Shown: piece after piece, positions 25,901-34,137 of the stretch
How the letters are laid out: every line of letters begins with the position of its first letter
How positions within the stretch are numbered: position 1 is the stretch's first letter
DNA from: Paenibacillus roseus
GTDB taxonomy: Bacteria; Bacillota; Bacilli; Paenibacillales; Paenibacillaceae
Assembly (NCBI RefSeq): GCF_016424485.1
Contig: NZ_JAELUP010000089.1
Location: forward strand, 1-64,000
DNA: 64,000 nt
Reading direction: 5' to 3'
The notes under the pieces: model-generated
The model's database searches: none
The model's input: the letters and a program-made list of their open reading frames with translations, nothing else
What the model was told of the DNA's origin: nothing
Made by a program: the position numbers and the translations under genes

Positions 25901-28900
25901 ATTATGTGAAATTCCTTGAAGCTTATGCGGAGCACGGAATTTATTTTGAAGCGATGACGCTGCAAAATGAACCGCTTCTGGAAATTGACTACCCAAGCAC
26001 GCGCATGTCCTGGCAACAGACTGCCCGTCTAGCCAAGCTGATGCGCGCCGAATTGGATAAGCACAGCAACGAAAAAATCAAGCAAGTTAAATTGTGGATG
26101 TTCGACCATAACCCGGGCGACACCATGGCATTCCCGGCGCTGATTTTGCGCGATAATGTTGAAGGCGCGTATGATGCGGTTGACGGAACGGCATTCCACG
26201 ATTACGGCGGCGAGCTGTCCATGATGTCGCAACTGCATGATATGTTCCCGGAGAAGAATGCTTACTTGACGGAGCGCGCAGTATGGGGAACTACGGGAGC
26301 CGACCGGATCGTACAATATTTCCGCAACTGGGCAAGAAGCTATAATACATGGGTGACCATGCTGGACAGCGATATCAACAAGCATCAGTGGGTCGGCATC
26401 CCAGACCCGACGCCGATTGTTCAGGATTCGTCGGACCGTGATAATTATTGGCTGCTGCCGGAATATTATCTGTTCGGCCAGTTCAGCAAATTTGTGAAGC
26501 CGGGCTATGTGCGGATCGACAGCAACTACGGTTCGGCAAATACGGTGACGAACGTTGCCTTTGAAAGTCCTGACGGCACTGAAATTGTAGTTGTTGCTGT
26601 CAACAGGACGGACGAGGCGCAGCCATTCAGAATTTTGGCGGATGGACAGCAAATTACAGCCAAGCTGCCTGCCAAGTCAGCAGGAACGTATCGTTGGAAA
26701 CGCAGCGTGTCTCTTCCTGGTGAAGTAACAGCGACCGCCTTCACCAAAGCGGAAGGTGATTACAATGTGCATGCCGAAGGCTATGTCGAGATTGGCCATG
26801 AGGGCACAGGCGCTTCATTGAATTACACGGTCAATGTTCAAGAGGCTGGAAGCTATGAAGCCAAAATCAGATTGGCGGCGGAGGGAGCATCCGGCGAGGT
26901 GCAGCTGTATCTGGACAACAGCTCTGAACCGATCGCTTCAGTTCCGGTAATTGCTACAGATGGCGGACGCTTTGCGGAGACGAGAGTGCTTGCCAATCTT
27001 CCGGCAGGAAATCACAAACTGACCGTAAGAGCAAACGGAGCAGCCTATAAATTGAAATCGATTGCTTTTGCCAAACCATCGGAGGAAGCCACCCCATTGC
27101 CGGGTCTGCTCCAGGCGGACAGTTTCAAAACGGCAGATGGCGTACTTGCCGATGAGGATGGCGCTTATTATGGAACAGGAGGAAGCACGGCCACCTATAA
27201 GGTTGATGTTCCGGTCACAGGAGATTACGCGCTGACTTACCGCTATGCGGCTTCAGGCGATGCTGCAGTTGTGCTTTCAGCCGATGGCGAGCAACTCGAT
27301 CCGACTGAACTTCCTTCTACCGGAGGTCTGGATAGCTGGGGCAGTGCCGAGACGACCGTACGCTTGAATGCGGGCGAACAGGTGCTGAGAATTAGCGCAC
27401 AGGAAACAGGCAGCAAACTTCGTCTGAAATGGCTGGCAATCGGTCCTGTGCTGCAAATTGACAACCCTGTTATTTATGAAGGGGAAGAAGACAATCATTC
27501 ATTCGAGGTTTCCCTTCTTGGAGGAACGTTCCAGGAGACGCTGGATCATTCCAAATGGGAATTAACCGGTTACGATGAAGGCACTTCAATTCGTTCTGTT
27601 GATCGCCTGAATGATACAACTGCGCGAGTCACGCTTCAGGGTACTCGCACGAAGGCATTTGACAAAGACAGAACGATTACGCTGAGTGTGGACCAATCAG
27701 AATTGACAGAGCCGCATTATGGAGGCAATGTTCGAATTTACGGTGTACTGAAGGCTGTAGTTGTCAACAGACCGGCTTATCTGGAAGTACTGGAGGGTCA
27801 AGTGCCTTATGGGCAAGATGCATTCAACCTGACGCTCAAGCTGGACGGCAGTGTCTTCGCCGCCGATAAGCTGGATCAAATTACGTTGTCGGGACCAGGT
27901 GTGACAAATGGATATATTGGAAGCAAGCATCCTCAACTGATTGACCCGAATACCGTACGGTTGACAATATTCCGGAATCCTTCGGTATTCTATGAAACGC
28001 TGGATCTGAATATTGAGGTGCCGGCCGACGTATTCACAGGCAGGACAGCATTGCATGCGAGTGTCAAGCTGGAGGGTACAGAGAAGAACGCAACGCCAGT
28101 GCCGCTGCTGCAATTGAATGCTGTTGACCAGTTCAACCGGATTCAAGGCATTGTCGTAACAGGCACAGGCAATCAGAGCAGATTGACCGAGATTGATACC
28201 GGTGACTGGATCGACTATTATGTGAACGTTCCGGAAGCGGGACAGTATACGGTCACGTTCACGGCGGCTTCCCGCGTATTAGCCAATAATGGCCTGCAGA
28301 TCAAAACTGATAGCGGCAGTGGTTGGAAAGTTCAGGATCAAATTACTGTTCCGAATCTGTATGAGCAGGTTGCGGAAATACGCAGTACGCTTGATCTCCC
28401 GACAGGAGCTGTGAAAATTCGTCTTGAAGCTGCGGCTGGGGGCTATGAAATCCGTGGTATCCGTTTTGAAAAGCATGTTCCATTCAATCTGGAAAAGGGC
28501 CGGGAGCATACCATTCAGGCCGAAAGCTATTTCAAAGCCAATACAAATGCGATTCAGACGCAAACAGCGGGCTTTAAAAATGTTGGATTTACGATAGCAG
28601 GCTCGACTTTCTACTATGATCTTCAAGTGGAAGAAGCAGGCTATTACAAAGTTACTTACCGTTATGCTACCCAGCAGAATGGTGTTCGCTTCGCGCTGTC
28701 GGCAGGCGACTCGGAGCCTTATATTGTAGCTGCTCCGAACACTGGCAACTGGGCGACCTACAACGAGCTTGTTAGCGGAATCAAGCTGAATGCCGGCAGG
28801 CAGACGTTGAAGCTGACCATGCTCGGCGAAGGAGCCAATATTGACTGGTTCAAGCTGATTCCGGCCGAAGAAGAGCCGCAACAAGAAATTGGCGGAGAGG

Positions 28901-30654
28901 CCGAAATTCCGAAAAGCTCGCTGAAGCCAGGCATTTATAGCGAAACGAAGAGAATTGAGCTGAGTTCAGCAACGCCAGGCGCGAAAATTTACTATACACT
29001 GGACGGTTCACTGCCAACGGCAGAGCACGGCCAACTGTATAAAGAGCCGCTGACATTGAGCGAAACTATCGTACTTCGTACCATTGCAATCAAACCAGGT
29101 GCGGCAAACAGTTTCGTCTCTGCATTCACTTATATAGTGAAGGAAGCGGAGCCTGGACGTGCCGCGGCGCCAACCGCTTCTCCGGTACCAGGCACCTATT
29201 CTTCGGCCCAGAAGGTAACCTTGACTTCTGCCACTGAGGAAGCACAGATTTACTACACGCTCGACGGATCTCAGCCAACTGAATCCAGCACCGAATATAC
29301 GGGCAGTCTGGATGTGAAGAAATCGGTCGTTATTAAAGCGATTGCGGTTAAGGAAGGGCTTGAGGCTAGTGAGACTGCTGTGTTGTCCTACACGATCAAC
29401 TCGGCGCCATATTATCCTTCGCAGCCGGTAACTCAGCCGGAAACGGATAAGCCGGACGAAGAAACACCTGAAACAGGCACTAAAGATGGCCAAATTTCAC
29501 TCTCCGATCCGAAGCTGGATACAGCGACAGGAGTAGCCAAAGCTTCTGTATCCGAGAAGGAACTGAATGAGGCTGTTCAATCAGCAAAACCTGACAATAA
29601 GGGCATCAAGCGGATAGCCATTCAGATCCCTGCTGTATCTGAAGCTAACGGTTATGAACTTGAGCTGCCATCAGCGGCGCTGACTGCCGGCAAATCTGCC
29701 ATCAGACTGCAAATCGACACGGCAACCGGTCAGTTGCTCATTCCGGACACGGTGCTTGCCGGGCTGAACCTGAGCGAAACGGATCAAGTAAGCGTCATTA
29801 TTGCGAAGGCTTCTGCGAATGATCTACCGGATAGCATCCAGGCAGCAGTTGGTGAACGTCCTGTAATCAAACTGAGCTTTGCTGTGAACGGGAAGATCAT
29901 CGAATGGAGCAACCCGCAGGCGCCTGTTCAAGTAAAGGTTCCTTATAAGTCCGGTGCTGCCGATCAAGCCGTCAGCGAGTTGCTGTCCATCAGACATGTT
30001 GCGGGCAAAGGCGCAGTGACGTCTGTCTATGACGGCAAATACAGCGCAGCCAGCGGAGCAGTGCAGTTTACAGCAGTTCAGGATGGATGGTACGCTGTTG
30101 TTTACGAGCACAAGACTTTCAATGATCTTGGCAACCATTCATGGGCACAGCAAGCAATTGAAGTGCTGGCAGCCAAAGGCATCATTAACGGCGTATCGGA
30201 CAACAGCTATGCGCCGCGGCAAGACGTGAAGCGAGCCGATTTCGCATTGTTGCTCGTCAAGGCGCTCGGCCTCACGGGAACAGCATCAGCCAGCTTTACA
30301 GATGTGCAAGAAGGCAGCTACTACTACGAAGCGGTAGGCATTGCCCATAGTCTGGGGATCGTAAACGGCAAGGCAAATGGAGGTTTTGATCCAAATGCGC
30401 CGGTTACCCGCCAGGAAATGTTCGCGATGGTTGCAAGAGCGCTGAAACTGACGGATAAGGAACTTGTTCCGGCCGACAGCAATTCGCTCGCCAGCTTCCA
30501 GGATCTCTCCAGCCTTGCTTCCTATGCAAAAGAAGGAGCGGCATTGCTTGCAGCAAATGGCATTGTTAAGGGCAGCGGCTCCAAGCTAAACCCGCTCGGC
30601 CTTACAACAAGGGCAGAAGCAGCACAACTGATTTACGAGATTTATAAACGGTAA
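22909..30654 (+). CDS. giant S-layer-anchored GH3-GH30 glycosidase
   Basis: A 2581-residue surface enzyme. In order: signal peptide (1-30); GH3 glucosidase with nucleophile Asp317 in VISDYNA (about 45-640); CBM6-like domain (648-778); GH30 with acid/base Glu1021 in LQNEPLL and nucleophile Glu1122 in LTERAVWG (about 850-1264); two CBM6/35-like domains (1270-1511); two unassigned beta domains (1518-1724); two more CBM6-like domains (1728-1854, 1863-1986); two chitobiase-C-like repeats, each with YYTLDGS-PT (2003-2081, 2088-2164); a Pro/Glu linker; an unassigned domain; three SLH repeats (2403-2581) that hold it on the wall. TTG start behind AAGGAGGG. Likely cuts beta-1,6/1,3-glucan chains by GH30 and frees glucose by GH3. 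Confidence 0.88.
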   Translation: MKRKLAKWIAILLVLPLLSGTVQFGTASAAPGDEGLPPYLNPGRSTEERVKDLLSRMTLEEKAGQLIQAERASITPEEVRRYYVGSVLSGGGSFPNSVEADSTADKWRKLVDQYHSGALSTRLGIPILYGVDGIHGHNNVIGATLFPHNIGLGAGNNPDLVHKIGAATAKEIQATGVNWNFAPTIAAPENIRWGRTYEGYSDKPEISAVLGSAYILGLQDGEGPSFGRKDRVVGTAKHFIGEGYTDNGTNQGNTTHYTEEEILKKDLDMYKQAVDAGVQTVMASYHSIQGLKMHANKKLLTDVLKGELGFQGFVISDYNAIQQITRDQDGNAVSGLKNQVRASINAGVDMLMLTGDWKNALAHIISLVKEKAITEERLDDAVTRILRVKFDSGVFEYPKSDGDLAPFFGAENHRKLASQAVSESLVLLKNDEVNGSPILSQLGDAKRIFVAGKNADNIGNQSGGWSITWQGKSGNITTGGTTILQGIKDKVGANNVTFNLHGRGAAGHDVAIAVLGETPYAESAGDRSELGLDMADLATLQNVRASGVPTIVILVSGRPLLIADQLKDMDALIAAWLPGTEGQGVADVLFGNHDFTGKNPIRWPFSITHDYPIKNSSSSNLLFDTGYGLTKSQPTPVLPVKPAEPEAKSYPIPGKIEAEDFAAKSSGLNTETTSDEGGGLNVGWSAAGAWLEYNADVKEAGTYRVDFRVAVNAANASLRVKLADGTTAGTFQTTTSGGWQSWKTASLENVVIPKAGKQKLRIEYVTGGLNFNWMQFTRTGDVPDGGVGNPESPNNGEQGETIAADAVEAWVTRERDPSDRRWYYADRSHQGDPRLTKQENLDLQKPGSGTMTTITLDPDKKYQSMLGIGTSMEESTVYNLVKMSEEKQQEVLHKLFDPVDGAGMSLVRLTIGTSDFTAQKFYSYNDLPPGETDVELKKFSIQKDIDFGIIPTVKKMQAINPDLKFFASPWSPPGWTKTTGSMVRGQIIEEYLPVVAKYYVKFLEAYAEHGIYFEAMTLQNEPLLEIDYPSTRMSWQQTARLAKLMRAELDKHSNEKIKQVKLWMFDHNPGDTMAFPALILRDNVEGAYDAVDGTAFHDYGGELSMMSQLHDMFPEKNAYLTERAVWGTTGADRIVQYFRNWARSYNTWVTMLDSDINKHQWVGIPDPTPIVQDSSDRDNYWLLPEYYLFGQFSKFVKPGYVRIDSNYGSANTVTNVAFESPDGTEIVVVAVNRTDEAQPFRILADGQQITAKLPAKSAGTYRWKRSVSLPGEVTATAFTKAEGDYNVHAEGYVEIGHEGTGASLNYTVNVQEAGSYEAKIRLAAEGASGEVQLYLDNSSEPIASVPVIATDGGRFAETRVLANLPAGNHKLTVRANGAAYKLKSIAFAKPSEEATPLPGLLQADSFKTADGVLADEDGAYYGTGGSTATYKVDVPVTGDYALTYRYAASGDAAVVLSADGEQLDPTELPSTGGLDSWGSAETTVRLNAGEQVLRISAQETGSKLRLKWLAIGPVLQIDNPVIYEGEEDNHSFEVSLLGGTFQETLDHSKWELTGYDEGTSIRSVDRLNDTTARVTLQGTRTKAFDKDRTITLSVDQSELTEPHYGGNVRIYGVLKAVVVNRPAYLEVLEGQVPYGQDAFNLTLKLDGSVFAADKLDQITLSGPGVTNGYIGSKHPQLIDPNTVRLTIFRNPSVFYETLDLNIEVPADVFTGRTALHASVKLEGTEKNATPVPLLQLNAVDQFNRIQGIVVTGTGNQSRLTEIDTGDWIDYYVNVPEAGQYTVTFTAASRVLANNGLQIKTDSGSGWKVQDQITVPNLYEQVAEIRSTLDLPTGAVKIRLEAAAGGYEIRGIRFEKHVPFNLEKGREHTIQAESYFKANTNAIQTQTAGFKNVGFTIAGSTFYYDLQVEEAGYYKVTYRYATQQNGVRFALSAGDSEPYIVAAPNTGNWATYNELVSGIKLNAGRQTLKLTMLGEGANIDWFKLIPAEEEPQQEIGGEAEIPKSSLKPGIYSETKRIELSSATPGAKIYYTLDGSLPTAEHGQLYKEPLTLSETIVLRTIAIKPGAANSFVSAFTYIVKEAEPGRAAAPTASPVPGTYSSAQKVTLTSATEEAQIYYTLDGSQPTESSTEYTGSLDVKKSVVIKAIAVKEGLEASETAVLSYTINSAPYYPSQPVTQPETDKPDEETPETGTKDGQISLSDPKLDTATGVAKASVSEKELNEAVQSAKPDNKGIKRIAIQIPAVSEANGYELELPSAALTAGKSAIRLQIDTATGQLLIPDTVLAGLNLSETDQVSVIIAKASANDLPDSIQAAVGERPVIKLSFAVNGKIIEWSNPQAPVQVKVPYKSGAADQAVSELLSIRHVAGKGAVTSVYDGKYSAASGAVQFTAVQDGWYAVVYEHKTFNDLGNHSWAQQAIEVLAAKGIINGVSDNSYAPRQDVKRADFALLLVKALGLTGTASASFTDVQEGSYYYEAVGIAHSLGIVNGKANGGFDPNAPVTRQEMFAMVARALKLTDKELVPADSNSLASFQDLSSLASYAKEGAALLAANGIVKGSGSKLNPLGLTTRAEAAQLIYEIYKR

Positions 30655-30665
30655 ATGGTCAAATA

Positions 30666-30700
30666 AGAAGCAGCAGGAGCGTCATCCTGCTGCTTCTTTC
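30666..30700 (+). terminator. terminator of the GH3-GH30 gene
   Basis: AGAAGCAGCAGGA (30666-30678) pairs perfectly with TCCTGCTGCTTCT (30685-30697), followed by TTCATTATTTT. Confidence 0.88.
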
Positions 30701-31030
30701 ATTATTTTCATGCCTAGAAGTTTCATGCTTACAAGTACGGGGAATCGTTTCGTTTCCTCATTCAGTGTCCGAGAATATGGATTGTACAGATCAAAAAACA
30801 TAAAAGTAACAGAATAAGGTATTGTTATAGAAGTTATTGTTGTAAAATGAAAAACAAAACGAAAGAATCACAGTAATAACAAGAAGAGCGGGTTATTATG
30901 AACAAAATGATGATCGGCCTAAGCAGAATGATTCGAAATAAGCTCTCCTAAATGGGGGAGTTTCTTGATGGTATCGATAAAAATAGGAAAGTACAGGGAA
31001 TAAGGGAATAACCCAAGGAGGAAGAAGCGT
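30701..31030 (+). other. intergenic region upstream of the DUF2164 gene
   Basis: A 17-codon frame at 30898-30951 (MNKMMIGLSRMIRNKLS) has only a weak ribosome site and is followed by a small hairpin CTCTCC-loop-GGGGAG with TTTCTT (about 30941-30964). This could be a leader peptide with an attenuator or chance. The ribosome site AAGGAGGAAG of the next gene lies at the end. Confidence 0.35.
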
Positions 31031-31279
31031 ATGTCAACCGTTAAGCTGCCAAGAGAACAGAAACTGCAACTCGTAGAACGGATCCAGTATTACTTTGAAA
31101 TGGAGTTGTCCCAAGAAATGGGTCAGTTGGCTGGGGAAAATCTGCTTGATTTTATGATCAAGGAACTGTCGCCTTATTTGTACAATCAGGCGATGGCGGA
31201 TGCCCGCAGCGTTATTGGAGAGAGAATGGCCTCAATCGAGGAAGAACTGTATGCGCTAGAGAAGCCTGTTGCAAGGTGA
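31031..31279 (+). CDS. DUF2164 family protein
   Basis: An 82-residue soluble protein with the DUF2164 pattern: a short helix IQYYFEMELSQEMGQLAGENLLDFMIKEL then YLYNQAMADARSVI. The family is widespread in bacilli and proteobacteria and has no known function. The start has AAGGAGG ahead. It is a single gene with a weak hairpin AAGCT-AGCTT behind it (about 31285-31309). Confidence 0.8.
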   Translation: MSTVKLPREQKLQLVERIQYYFEMELSQEMGQLAGENLLDFMIKELSPYLYNQAMADARSVIGERMASIEEELYALEKPVAR

Positions 31280-31726
31280 CGTTAAGCTTGTTGCGCAAGG
31301 TTAGCTTATTTGGTTAGCAGATCAGGGATCAGGCCGGGCAGCAAGTTCAATTTCCTAAGAAAGAGATGCGGCCGCCAGCCTAGCTGGTCGGCAACGAAGA
31401 TATGGCAGCTGCCCGAGGGGGAATTCTATATGTGAATTCCATATACGAGTAAGTTTTGGATTTTTTTTCATTTTGTCTGAGCGATATTCTCCTTTTTTTA
31501 TGAGTCTCAATAATGAATTTTGATTCACTATTAGGGTGGATTTTTTGAGAAAGATATATCGACATTATAAGTATGGATAAAAAAACCATGAAATCAAATT
31601 GTTTTTCTGATCGTGGGATTGACGGGGCGGCATCCGGGTCTCATCTAGGCGGAAGCACCGATACCGATGGTGGTTGAAGGGTGTGCCTCCATTTTTTATA
31701 TTGGAATAGTGAATGGGGGTTCATTT
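31280..31726 (+). other. intergenic region upstream of the TetR gene
   Basis: Contains GGAATTC-7-GAATTCC (31420-31440), and TGAATTTTGATTCA-like symmetry (TGAAT at 31514-31518, ATTCA at 31523-31527). Either might be an operator for the TetR protein downstream. No gene is seen. Confidence 0.4.
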
Positions 31727-32308
31727 ATGCAAGTGCTAAAAGATGAAGTGCGCAACTCGATATTACGCTGTGCGAGGACTGTGTTTTTGGATCGAGGGTT
31801 CGGCAAAACTTCGATGAAAGATATTGCGGCGAAAGCCGGGGTTGCCGTCGGTAATTTGTATCGTTACTTTCCCAATAAAGAGTATTTGTTCGATGCTGTC
31901 GTTTCCCCGGTTTATGATCAGCTTATGGAATTGATGATCGTGAATGAGCAGGAATTTATTGATGCCGCCGGGGTCATCGATCGTCTCAGCCATATTTTCG
32001 CAGAGCTAGCATATGAGAACAGGGAAGGGCTGCTCATTTTACTGTACAAAAGTTCGGGAACGCCGTTCGCTGGCACGAAAGAGGAATTTATTATTCGCTT
32101 GACGGAACAGATGGATACGCATTTGTATGAATATAATCGAAAGCATTCGTCTGACCCGCTGGACTTGCTTATATCAAGGCCGATTGCTATAGCCTTTCTT
32201 GAAGGCTATTTCGATATTATACGCACCTTTAACAGCCGCAACGTGATCCAGGAGGCGACGAAACATTATATTGCCGTCTGGTTTATGGGGCTGAAGGCTG
32301 TGCTATAG
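31727..32308 (+). CDS. TetR/AcrR family regulator
   Basis: A 193-residue repressor with the helix-turn-helix at residues 25-45 (TSMKDIAAKAGVAVGNLYRYFPNKEYLF) and a ligand domain behind. The ATG at 31727 follows GGGGG at 31715-31719; a longer form starting 60 bp upstream would add an unrelated hydrophobic piece. Its target is not evident: no exporter lies beside it. Confidence 0.85.
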   Translation: MQVLKDEVRNSILRCARTVFLDRGFGKTSMKDIAAKAGVAVGNLYRYFPNKEYLFDAVVSPVYDQLMELMIVNEQEFIDAAGVIDRLSHIFAELAYENREGLLILLYKSSGTPFAGTKEEFIIRLTEQMDTHLYEYNRKHSSDPLDLLISRPIAIAFLEGYFDIIRTFNSRNVIQEATKHYIAVWFMGLKAVL

Positions 32309-32496
32309 TTTGTTTTCCGATGTATCGGCTCGTCGCCTGTGGGCCTTTTCGCTTCCATGGCTAGGCTCCGCAGCAGCCAGGGAACCAGGGACCAGCTACG
32401 GGGCTGTGATGAAACTCTGGCACAGCCCCTCTCAAACCTCATAGAGCGCAGGCAGACTGTGAAGCATCCATCCTATTGACTATGTATTGACTATGC
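32309..32496. other. intergenic region between convergent TetR and YesN-like genes
   Basis: A stable hairpin GGGGCTGTG-loop-CACAGCCCC (about 32400-32428) is the only notable structure; it may terminate both genes though T tracts are poor. Confidence 0.45.
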
Positions 32497-34131
32497 CTAA
32501 TGCGCAACCGGGTAGTTCTTCTGATATTGCGTAGGGGTCATGCCGGTCCACTTCTTGAACGTGGAGCTGAAATGCCGCTCCTCCTGGTAACCGACCAATT
32601 TGGCAACGGCGTAAATCTTATACTGCTGGCGCAAATATTCCTTGGCCTTTTCAACCCGGTACTGGTGCAGGTAGTCCAGGAAATTAATGCCCAGTTCCTG
32701 CTTGAACAGTGAACTGAGATAGGAGTTGCTGACGAATACTTCCTTGGAGGCGCTATCGAGCGTCAGATTGGTGGCGTATTTGGCTTTGATCAGATCGAGC
32801 GTTGCTTGCACGGTGCGGTGAAGCACTTTCTGAGATAAGACGCCGACAATTTGCTGGAGGGTCCGCTGGAGGACGGAGGCGACATCGTCCAAGGTTTCCA
32901 GCTTGGCCAACTGATCCGCCGGCACCAGATCACCGGGCCAGTCCGGGGAAGCGGTGTAGCGCTCCCGCATCCATTTTTGCAGCTCCCAGACCAGATTGGA
33001 AGCGCGGAGGTTGACTTCTTCTTTTGTGTGATGAGGATTCTGCCGCAGATAGCTTAGCCATTCCTCCAATGTATCGACGGATTGCTCGTAGCTTTCATTC
33101 TGCAACTGGAGCAGAAGGTTTTTCTCCGTTTGGTCCAGATAAGGGTGATCGTGCAGCAACTGCTCCGGGTCTGCTGCGTCAGACTCTGTATACATATAAA
33201 TACCGCCCCGCCCTCTGTAAAACCGGGCTGACATCGCCTGTGAGACCTCTTGATAGGCGAGATGCAAGGTCATTATGTTGTGTGAGGCGGAGCTGACAGC
33301 AAGGCTGGCTGTATGCTGCAAATAACGTCTAAGATTGGACTGCACAAGCTGCAGGCCGTCTGAGAGCCGCAGGCCGCCGCTTGATCCTTGATGGCTGAGC
33401 GGCCCGCCGACCCAAACGATATCGTCCTGGTAGACAAACGTCTCCAATCGGCCGACATAAACATCCTTGAGCGATTCATAAGTAATATTCAGCGCAGCAT
33501 AGCGGAACAACTCGGCATCCTGAACGCTCCAATTTGCGGCTTTTTGCCGGGGCTGCTCCAGCCGCACGGCTCCGACCTGAATGCCGTCCTGCTGTCCCAG
33601 CGCGATGCCGAACTCCTGCATCATATCGGCGCGGTCCTCCAGCGGGAGCGGGGCAAGCTTGATCCATCCCGACAGCACCTGGGCTTTGAGCAGGGGAATG
33701 TTCTTGTTCCAGCTGTGGCTAAGGTCATCGATTCGCCGTCCCTTTTGTTCCTCCAGCTCCTTCTTCTGTTTGATCTTCATAATGACACGCAATATATCCT
33801 GAGGCATGCACGGTTTGAGCAGATAATCCTCGACGCCGAGTTTGATTGCCTCCTGCGCATACTGGAATTCGTCGTAGCCGGTCAACAGCACGGCATAGAA
33901 GTCGAGTCCCGCCACCTTGGCCTCGGAGATCAGCTCCAACCCGTTCATGACCGGCATGGTAATATCGGTGAGTACAAGATCGGGCTTCTCCTGGAGCATG
34001 CATTCCAGCGCCTCACGGCCGTTTTCCGCTTCGCCCATGATTTGGACTCCGTAATCATTCCAGTCGACCATGTTGATGATTCCTTGACGGAAAGAGGGTT
34101 CATCCTCTACCACTAGCAGTTTTAACGGCAT
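32497..34131 (-). CDS. YesN-type response regulator (AraC output)
   Basis: A 544-residue response regulator. The receiver domain (1-120) has VVEDE at the start, phospho-acceptor Asp in LTDITMP near 55 and Lys in YLLKP near 107. A middle region of about 300 residues is of unknown fold, and the C-terminal 100 residues are an AraC double helix-turn-helix (NLTLDSASKEVFVSNSYLSSLFK and HFSSTFKKWTGMTPTQYQ). It lies 6 bp behind the histidine kinase gene and is divergent from the sugar ABC genes it probably activates. Confidence 0.9.
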   Translation of the reverse strand: MPLKLLVVEDEPSFRQGIINMVDWNDYGVQIMGEAENGREALECMLQEKPDLVLTDITMPVMNGLELISEAKVAGLDFYAVLLTGYDEFQYAQEAIKLGVEDYLLKPCMPQDILRVIMKIKQKKELEEQKGRRIDDLSHSWNKNIPLLKAQVLSGWIKLAPLPLEDRADMMQEFGIALGQQDGIQVGAVRLEQPRQKAANWSVQDAELFRYAALNITYESLKDVYVGRLETFVYQDDIVWVGGPLSHQGSSGGLRLSDGLQLVQSNLRRYLQHTASLAVSSASHNIMTLHLAYQEVSQAMSARFYRGRGGIYMYTESDAADPEQLLHDHPYLDQTEKNLLLQLQNESYEQSVDTLEEWLSYLRQNPHHTKEEVNLRASNLVWELQKWMRERYTASPDWPGDLVPADQLAKLETLDDVASVLQRTLQQIVGVLSQKVLHRTVQATLDLIKAKYATNLTLDSASKEVFVSNSYLSSLFKQELGINFLDYLHQYRVEKAKEYLRQQYKIYAVAKLVGYQEERHFSSTFKKWTGMTPTQYQKNYPVAH

Positions 34132-34137
34132 GCTGTA

